Positions 57,022 through 64,000 of a stretch of DNA of 64,000 bases are shown here, piece after piece (the stretch's first letter is position 1; every line of letters begins with the position of its first letter). The notes below the pieces were generated by a model that was not told where the DNA came from, ran no database searches, and saw nothing but the letters and a program-made list of their open reading frames with translations. The translations under genes and the position numbers were made by a program. This stretch comes from Capsicum annuum (Eukaryota > Streptophyta > Magnoliopsida > Solanales > Solanaceae): contig NC_061121.1 of assembly GCF_002878395.1 (NCBI RefSeq), positions 15,324,902-15,388,901 on the forward strand. Direction: 5' to 3'.

Positions 57022-59070
57022 ATGGATATGCTAAAGCAAATGAGGTAACTTGAACTGTTGGCTTCAACTTCTAGCATAAGAAATAAATTTTTGTGTCCTA
57101 TTGCAATTAACACGACTGTTCTAGGGTGAAATTCTCCGGTATAGGGGAAGAAGAGAAAGGAGGCAGCAGCACAAGAGATAGAACAATACCGCCCCAGAGA
57201 ACTCAATCTTTTAAAGGTAGTAAGTAATTCAGACTCAGAATATCGATCTTAGGGAAACAAGAACTATCTAAAAGATTGGTTTTTGTTTTGACAGACACAA
57301 AAAGAACACCTAGCTGGTTGTACAGACAGTTTATAAGAACTATGAGTCGTGATTATGATTCCAGTGATAGTGTTGACTATCCAGCTGCAGTGGCTGCAGC
57401 TGCATTTGCTGTAACATCAATCGAAGAAAAGAGCATTTATAGCCACAGAAGGACAAATAGTGGAGGTGATAAACCTTTGACGAAGATCAAAAGTAAAGCA
57501 GATGATATTGGTAAGAAACCTGAAAAGCTCTCAGGTAGGAAGAAATTTGCAATGTTTCCTCGTCTTTCTTAGTTCTAATTCATAACAAATGAGTTCTTAA
57601 GAATCGTAATATGTTGCTTTCTAAATGACAAAATGGATAACCGAGTATCCGCAGTATATGGAATAAGGATTAGAGGACGTGGATGCGAACCATGATGTCA
57701 GTGGTTCGAATCCCTCCTCTCCTACAACTGATACCTTACCCTCTCAATGACATATTCCAGAACAAATACACATCCTCATGATTTCTATCCGAAGGCCGGT
57801 TAGACATTAAAAAATCAAATTACAAAATTGCCAAATGATAAACGAATGAAATCAAGAAATAGGTTCAACAAATAGTTAGAAACCAACGATTTCTAAGTTA
57901 AATATGGAGTAGTCATCTTATTTATCGTCCTAATATGTTTCCCATTTTCTTCTTGATATCGACTTGTAATAGATGAAGGTTCAGAACTTCCAGATAAAAG
58001 TGTGCCGATAAGGTCAGCAACAATCAATCCAGAGCCAGTTAAATCTGTGCCATCTATTAAGAAGAAACCAACTTTTGGAGATACCAAACCTGAAAGTGAA
58101 GTTGTTGAAAAGGCCAAAAGAGCTCCATCCATTAAGAAGATGCCAACGTTTGGAGATAGCAAATCAGAAAGTGAAGTCGAAAAGGCCAAAAGAGCTCCAT
58201 CCATTAAGAAGACGCCAACATTTGGAGATAGCAAATCTGAAAGTGAAGTTGAAAAGGTCAAAAGAGCTCCATCTATGAAGAGAACATCCACATTTCCAGA
58301 CCAATACATCGATATCAGAGCTCCCAAAGCCCCTGGAGTTCCTGTTTCTGATCGTGCTGGTCAGCCAACTAGACAATCTTCATCGCAACCAGGCATGGCT
58401 AAAGCACCAAATACAATGAAGCCTGAAACTGAATACTCTAAGGCAGATATTTGGGAGAGAGAAGAAATGGAGAAAATCAGAGAAAGGTACCTTGTTAAAC
58501 TGATGCCTTTCAACTGAAACTGATGCCTTTCAACTGACATCACACTAGAAAATCTTCACTCGTGCCTTTTTCTCCGGAAAGGTTCTTGCATGAAACTAGT
58601 CTGTTCTTCTCCAACCCGCTGAACATGACTGAACTCCCTACTTCTTAATTTGCTTTTACTAAGAAGAGAAGTTTCAGGTACAAGAAGCTCATAAAAGAAA
58701 TTGTGGAATGGGAGACTAAGAAGAAGAAGAAAGCAAAACGCGACTTGGAGAAAGTTGAGGTTGACTCTATCTTAAATTTTTGTTATAGTTTATCTTCTGG
58801 AATTCATTTATTTACCACCCACATACTGAATGAAAATTACAGGCTGAACTATTGTCGAATGAAAAAATGAAATTACAGGCTGAACTGGACAGGCGTAGAG
58901 CAAAAGCCATGAGACATTTCCACAATGAGGTCGAAAGGATTGAAAGCATTGCAGGAGGAGCCAAAGAACAAGCAGATGAACATCGTAAAAACGAAGAGCT
59001 AAAGGTGAGAGAGAAGGCAAATAAGATCAGATCAACTGGGAAGATGCCATCAACATGTTCATGCTTTTAA
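57022..59070 (+). CDS. Remorin family protein (six exons)
   Basis: Exons: 57022-57044, 57125-57216, 57295-57534, 57973-58486, 58678-58759 and 58843-59070, giving 392 residues in frame. The N-terminus MDMLKQMRVKFSGIGEEE and the WLYRQF, MSRDYDS and DYPAAVAAAAFAV motifs (39-78) match long-N-terminus remorins. Residues 142-225 carry a tandem repeat. The Remorin_C coiled coil runs from about residue 276 (ADIWEREEMEKIRERYKKL) through QAELDRRRAKAMRHF to the end. The C-terminal STCSCF supplies cysteines for S-acylation and membrane anchoring. Remorins scaffold plasma-membrane nanodomains in immune and hormone signalling. The tiny first exon is assigned because its phase joins exactly to exon 2 and restores the family N-terminus. 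No defect is seen. Assignment to group 6 is likely but unproven. Confidence 0.9.
57600..57972 (+). other. Intron 3 of the remorin gene
   Basis: It contains a tRNA-like 3' half at about 57655-57730 (GTGGTTCGAATCCCTCC), possibly from a SINE. Nothing else is recognised. Confidence 0.4.
58044..58290 (+). repeat. 72-bp in-frame tandem repeat in the remorin gene
   Basis: About 3.4 units encode KRAPSIKK-PTFGDSKSESE-type 24-residue repeats. The third unit begins near 58188 and is almost identical to the second; the first is more diverged. Each has a basic SIKK patch, a PTF motif and a Ser/Glu patch. Confidence 0.85.
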
Positions 59071-59519
59071 ACAGTACCATTTGTAAGAAAAATTGTGAAT
59101 CTGTAGATCCAACTTTTACTACTGTTGATGGAAAAATATGTAAATATACTGAGGCACAATACTCGCCGTGTATAAGCTTTCATAATATCATCAGAAACCA
59201 ATATTGATGTCAAGTTGTAATCCATCAGACATAAACAAATCTATCTGAATACAGTTAAGAGTAAAAAGAGTTGAATTTGAAAGGACCAAGCAGTGAACCC
59301 CACGATCACATTAATCCAATAACGACAGCAGATACAAGCTCTGAAGGAAAATTAACATTAACTTCCGAGAAACCCAACAAATATTTACACCATCTCTTGA
59401 TATGAAAACTAAGATCAAACTGGCGAGACAATGTTTACTAGTGTAGACAGTACTTTCTATTACAATTACATCCTCATAACTCTAGGAAATAATTCTCAAA
59501 CAAATTGGACGGAATCACT
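59071..59519. other. Convergent 3' ends of the remorin and RING genes
   Basis: The two genes face each other, and this interval should hold both 3' UTRs. No other element is recognised. Confidence 0.5.
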
Positions 59520-60332
59520 TCAAGCGGTAATTTCCCTCACCAACCAATCTAGAGCAGGATAAGCGAAGTATAATACTAGAAAAGATGGAAGTCCAAAGAG
59601 AATTGTGATCACCAGGTATAGAATCAAGATGCTCACGCTGGAAGGTATCACAAATATAACAACCAGAAGAAGTACAACAACCAACGGAAATTTGGATGTC
59701 AACCGGAAAAAGAAATCAAGGGACTTCTGAAGAGAGAATTGGGCCCTTTGCATTGTACGGGTACCACTTGTATTGCTAGGACCACTAGTGTCGGATCCTG
59801 AAGAGCCTAGACGATGAGCCATCCTGCAGTTCGTGACAGAACTCTGGCTCCTGGTCATTGAAGTACAAGGGAAGGAGCACACTAGTTGATCATTGTAAAT
59901 GGTAGACGGAGACTTCATCCTGTCACCATTTCTGCTCTCCACCATCCAGAGGAGGAAGAAGTTCTTGCTAGGAAACTTGAGATTTCCTTGGTAAAACAAT
60001 CGAAGTGTCAGCAAATTGCACCATGGGCAGGAAACAAACAATGGAATCTGGATTTGTTGAGTGGATATCTTCACGGAAGCCGGTTTAAGTCCCAACAGAC
60101 AATTCTTACAAAGAGAGTGGCCACACCACAATACATAGGGAACATTCTCAACAATGTTAAATGAATCCCAACATATTGGGCATTCTAGTCCTTCCTCAGT
60201 GCTGTCATTAGAGCAAATATCATCATCGTCATCTGAGTATTCATGACAAATTTGACTGGGTGTAGCAGAATCCTTCTTCTGACCAAAGCTTGGGATGACA
60301 TTTGAAATGGATTTCCACATAGCACAGAGCAA
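59520..60332 (-). CDS. RING-finger membrane protein, likely E3 ubiquitin ligase
   Basis: A single coding exon of 270 residues. An acidic patch (DDDDD, about 34-38) precedes a C3HC4 RING: C51, C54, C70, H72, C75, C78, C102 and C105 (ECPICWDSF, WCGHSLCKNC, SCPWC). A Ser/Thr-rich linker follows. Two hydrophobic segments (about 216-236 and 238-260) anchor the C-terminus, so the RING faces the cytosol. RING proteins of this kind recruit E2 enzymes to ubiquitinate membrane-linked substrates; the target is unknown. The first ATG was chosen; Met5 is an alternative. Upstream, a splice acceptor at 60404/60405 and a donor at 63725 suggest a long 5'-UTR intron. The protein appears intact. Confidence 0.88.
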   Translation of the reverse strand: MLCAMWKSISNVIPSFGQKKDSATPSQICHEYSDDDDDICSNDSTEEGLECPICWDSFNIVENVPYVLWCGHSLCKNCLLGLKPASVKISTQQIQIPLFVSCPWCNLLTLRLFYQGNLKFPSKNFFLLWMVESRNGDRMKSPSTIYNDQLVCSFPCTSMTRSQSSVTNCRMAHRLGSSGSDTSGPSNTSGTRTMQRAQFSLQKSLDFFFRLTSKFPLVVVLLLVVIFVIPSSVSILILYLVITILFGLPSFLVLYFAYPALDWLVREITA

Positions 60333-61114
60333 CTAGTGCAATAAGGATCTGGCAGAAAGCACTTGTTCAATTTGAATCACACTGCTTTTGGTTCTCTTTT
60401 GAACCTGAAATATAGAGTTAAAAATGTTGAGAAATTATCAGCCATCTCTAAGCAAACAATTATGAGAAAGAGAAGAGCTGATGTTTACACGCCTCATGAA
60501 CTACAATCACAGCTCCTACGTGCTGATAAAAAGGACCCAACTACAAGACAGAAGGAAACATTGATAAGAGCTCTTGTTTGTGATCTCTACCTATATCTTG
60601 AAGAACGATACTGATATGAGAGAGTTGCATGAGAGTTTTCTGACATACGTGCCACCAAATATGAAGGCACAACAAAAGTTTATGTGCTCAATAACAAAAC
60701 TATTGTGACTACTTCCAGGAACAACTCGCACCCTAGAAGCACAGTAGATAATCTAATTCTAATGCCAATTTACAACTCAATGAGGGCCACGGATTCCAAT
60801 GGTTTGTTTCTCCTCTATATGGTTTCCGTGTTCCTATCATTTCAGTGATCAATAATCTTTTGTAAGACAACATACAGGGTCTCTAAATATCACAATTGAC
60901 CTTATATTAACATATAAATCTTGACCCAATTGAAAAAGCTCCGCAGAAACACTGAAACCCTAATGTAAGTATAACAAGAACAAACAGCCTTAGTCTTAAC
61001 GATTTCGTATCACCTATTCTTTGTTTCCAATGTGTCTTTTAGCTAAAGCTACGTGGATTCCAAGGAATTACAAGTCTTTGAAACAACTTTTCTCCCTGAG
61101 AGTAAGTCTATGTT

Positions 61115-61225
61115 GTCCTCTTTTTTCTTATAACAGAAATCTCCGAGGGTCATTCGTAAATGGTTGGAAACTTGGCGGATAATAAGCCACCCTCTACCTT
61201 TTCTCCTTAAATACCGGGTTTTTGT
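61115..61225 (+). repeat. Short dispersed repeat, possible SINE fragment (copy 2)
   Basis: It corresponds to 49010-49115: AAATCTCCGAGGGTCA, GGAAACTTGGCGGATAAT, CCACCCTCTACC, CTTAAATACCGG. Confidence 0.45.
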
Positions 61226-61229
61226 AAGT

Positions 61230-62700
61230 CTATCTTGTCCTCTTTATGAGGCTTCATGCATCATGTTGAAAACATAATTAAATTTTTAGATAGAGGTCTT
61301 GGATTCGGGTTTCACCGCCACCCGTTATTGGAAAGAATTTCAACATGTTCAGACATAATTAAATTTTTTTAAAAAGAGAGTGCCCTTTTAACAGCTTAAG
61401 CTTTTAAATGACATGATTCGAACACGTCATAGGATCCAAAATAGGAAACTAATCTTTTTGTGGGTCTTTTTATGTTATCACCTAAGTGTTCAAATCTTTT
61501 TTAATCATAACAACTTGGCTGCACATTTAATCATCCATCAAAACATTCAAATCTTTACAACAATAATCCTGTGGATATTTTAGTGCTTCACTCCTAAAAA
61601 ATATCATGGGTCTCATAACATTCTATATAACTTGCCTTTCATTTTGGTAGAATATCATCTTACCGCATAAAACTCCTGTAGCAATCCTCCATTCAGTCAT
61701 CCTATTTTAATCTAACATATTATGTCTTCATCTAAGAAACAAGCGCCATTGTTCTTTTAAATTTCTACGCTACAACTTATAATCATATTTCAGTTCTTAT
61801 TTCACAATTATTGCAATATATTATGGAAACTGCCGGATATTCATACATCAATGTAATCATCACTCCTGAGATATACAGTTAAAAAATTCTTTACTATGAA
61901 ATTATGCTTGTGCTCAAAGGGAGATATCTTGACACTAAAGACTCAGCTCTAGGGTACTCCTTCAATCAGTCCAGTCTCGAAAAAACACACTTAAAGGGGA
62001 AAACCGAACCGACCTTGATCACTCGAACTCATTTTATTATAACAATAATCATGATGTCATTATCCCAAGTTAGTCTCCGTCAACTAAATGACTCCTCGCA
62101 ATAATAAAACTCCATTCAAACCCATATCAATTCAATATGTAGAATTTAGATGCTCTCACATTAAACGTTCTCCGTTTCCAACTAGCATACAAATCTCTAA
62201 GAAGGCTAAAGGACTCGTAGAAAAAATTGGACCTAAATGTATCAACACGACTAAACCTTAATTCCAACAAATTCATATAGCCTATCTTGTCTTTCTATTG
62301 CGTCCCTTTATGAGCAAAATTTGTATGTATTTCAGGAGATCGTAGGTCTTTCTAGCCAACTTCCTTTTTAAGATTTTACGATTACCTCATCTCCTTTAAT
62401 ACATTACATCAACACAGCTTCACATCTATAGACCGGTGCATTGAGAGGTTGATGTTGGACATGATTAGTCATCTCGAACTACCTTCTTTCATTTCACTCT
62501 TTACTCGTGCTACTTGCACATCACACTTAACGTGATTATTTATAATGTCGTCTAATTTTGCAAATGATGACAGCTGTGGGATTCGTTAACGAATCCCAAA
62601 GCCTAAATTTGACACCTTGGACCACTCTAGTTCATTTCACACTTCCAAAATTTACTAACCAATGACGAGAACTAATTCAGACATTCATTAACGAATGCAT
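61230..62700. other. AT-rich intronic stretch, nothing firmly recognised
   Basis: It reads like decayed retroelement or 3'-UTR-type DNA with many stops in all frames. I see no motif strong enough to classify it. Confidence 0.4.
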
Positions 62701-62705
62701 ACCAT

Positions 62706-63345
62706 TACAGACACATCAGCAAAATTTCAAAATCCAAAATTTTCTTCAACTTTTTCTTTTCGAGCTAAAATAAAATACTCCCTCCATTTCAATTTGTTTT
62801 ACTTTCCTTTTTAGACTATTTCAAGAAGATTGTCTCTTTCCTTTTTTGGCAACTTTTTAGTTTCAACTTTCCTCATGACATATTTTACGGCACGAGATTG
62901 AAGGACATTTTGGTACATTCAACATACATTTAGTTTAACACCACAATGTAAAAATCTTCTTTAAACTCTTAAACTCCGTGTCAAGTTAAAAGCAAACAAT
63001 CAAATTAAAACGAAGGGAGTACATAAACAAGAGAGAAAAAAAAAAAACTAGAAGCTCCAAACCCCAAAAAAGGGTTCAAGCTAGAATCATATCAGCAAAA
63101 GTTTCAAAATCAAAACTTTTCTTCAACTCTTTCTTTTCAAGCTAAAATTAAATACTCCCTCCATTTCAATTTGTTTGTGTTACTTCCTTTTCTAGTCCGT
63201 TTCAAAAAATTACCTCTTTCCTTTTTTGATAATTTTTTAATTTCAACTTTCCAGCTGGCAACTTTAACCCCTGAACATGAAAAGACAGCTTGATACATTC
63301 AACATATCTTTGGTTTAAAACCACAACATTCAAAACTTTCTTCCG
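62706..63345. repeat. Direct segmental duplication, unit about 250 bp
   Basis: 62706-62975 and 63093-63345 are collinear: both read CAGCAAAA, TTCTTCAACT, TTTCTTTTC, AGCTAAAAT, AATACTCCCTCCATTTCAAT, TACATTCAACATA and ACCACAA in order. They are offset by about 387 bp and diverged by substitutions and small indels. Confidence 0.75.
62778..63019. mobile_element. Stowaway MITE
   Basis: CTCCCTCCATTTCAATTTG at the left pairs with CAATCAAATT...GAAGGGAG at the right. TA target copies lie at 62776-62777 and 63020-63021. It is 242 bp and non-coding. The duplicated unit at 63154 carries only the left part. Confidence 0.75.
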
Positions 63346-63725
63346 TGCATCGAAACAGAAAAAGTACATAAACAGGAAAAAAAGACTTGGCAACAATTTA
63401 CCTATCTAGCAAAATACCCAAAATACTTGGCAAATAAATAACCATTGCATCAATCACAAAATACCCACAAAAAATCCAACCCCATAAATCAATTTACCTA
63501 TCTCACATATAGCAACAATTACAAAACACAAGAAATCTCCATAAAAATCCAATCTTGAAATTTAATCACCATAAAAACAAGATTGTTTTAAATTTCTTTT
63601 TGTAGAATTAGAGACAAAACATTCAGCAAAAATAAAGCTAGCTCGAACATCACGGTTATTAAACAAAATAGATTCAAGAAAAGATAAAGCTTATTAAAAA
63701 AAAAATCAAGAAAAGATTAACTTAC

Positions 63726-63950
63726 TTAGAATTAATGTCTGATTGTAAAAATTCCCAAATAATTTTTATACAGAAAAAGAAGATAGAGAGAGAGACCAAG
63801 CAAATAATAATGGGATTTTTTTTTTTGTGTGTGTGTGTAGGTCTCTCTCTCTCTCTTCTTTGTTTCTTTTCTGTCTGTATCTGTGTGTGTGAAGAAAGCT
63901 TGTGGGGAGATTTTACGTGGGACGATACATATACTGTAAACACGAGGTAG
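63726..63950 (-). other. Probable first (5'-UTR) exon of the RING gene
   Basis: On the minus strand this runs from about 30 bp below the TATA box to the GTAAG donor. It is rich in GA and CA repeats (63790-63895), typical of plant leaders. The exact start is not visible. Confidence 0.5.
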
Positions 63951-63976
63951 ACAAGTGGAACCTTTGATCTTTTATT

Positions 63977-63984
63977 TTTATATA
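63977..63984 (-). promoter_or_regulatory. TATA box, probably of the RING gene
   Basis: TATATAAA on the minus strand at the window edge, about 30 bp before the inferred transcription start near 63950. Confidence 0.55.
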
Positions 63985-64000
63985 CTCTCTTCGTTTAAAA

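Larger units (their letters stand above)
60405..63725 (-). other. Probable 5'-UTR intron of the RING gene (3.3 kb)
   Basis: On the minus strand a GTAAGTTAAT donor stands at 63725 and an acceptor TATTTCAG at 60405. No coding gene interrupts it. It holds MITE-derived sequence, a segmental duplication and a possible SINE fragment. A plus-strand open frame at 60363-60614 lies partly in it and is not recognised. Confidence 0.55.

Noticed and set aside
57655..57730. Possible tRNA gene
   Set aside because: GGTTCGAATCC resembles a T-arm, but no acceptor stem, D arm or anticodon arm can be paired. Probably a SINE or chance.
60363..60614. Plus-strand open frame of 83 codons
   Set aside because: It overlaps the 5' region and leader intron of the RING gene on the opposite strand and has no recognised homology or promoter. 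I cannot support a gene.

Overview
This 64 kb window is plant nuclear DNA. Its genes have introns with GT-AG borders and TATA boxes, and they encode plant-type proteins (GH79 heparanase-like, remorin, RING). The rest is a dense mosaic of Mutator-like elements (MULEs), Gypsy retrotransposons, an RTE-type LINE, MITEs and microsatellites. The Ogre/Tat LTRs, the long-LTR Tekay-like element, the LINE tail and the MULE family carrying DUF1985-type and GRF-zinc-finger genes resemble repeats I know from Solanaceae. That placement is an inference, and I cannot name a genus.

Layout. 1-1237: decayed LINE tails and the end of a Stowaway MITE. 1247-10200: MULE copy 1, bounded by terminal inverted repeats (TIRs) and a near-perfect 9-bp target-site duplication (TSD). 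It carries a DUF1985-type gene (+), a two-exon GRF zinc-finger gene (-), a 1.2-kb palindrome and a mudrA transposase gene (-), all broken. 10344-34834: MULE copy 2, same family and orientation, only 143 bp away. It was later invaded by an RTE LINE (13568-16226), a complete but dead Tekay-like Gypsy element (16314-26395) and a 3.8-kb Ogre-type solo LTR (27650-31437, minus strand). 35278-48429: a three-layer nest. A foldback MITE (A) holds a MULE-like element (B), and B holds an Ogre-lineage gag-only retroelement (37291-48325). Each layer is delimited by its own TSD.

48439-52760: non-coding DNA with a hAT-type MITE, another foldback MITE and AT-rich repeats, leading to the promoter of the first host gene. 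52884-64000 is a compact genic end with three apparently intact genes: a nine-exon GH79 heparanase-like gene (+), a six-exon remorin gene (+) with a 24-residue tandem repeat, and a RING-finger membrane protein gene (-). The RING gene appears to have a 3.3-kb 5'-UTR intron and its own TATA box at the window edge.

The host genes do not form a pathway. All act at membranes or the cell wall, but I see no evidence of shared function. The informative structure is the order of the insertions, the MULE cargo module and the several large palindromes. I found no CRISPR array, operon or viral gene, and no system that I can claim is new beyond these MULE and TR-GAG structures.
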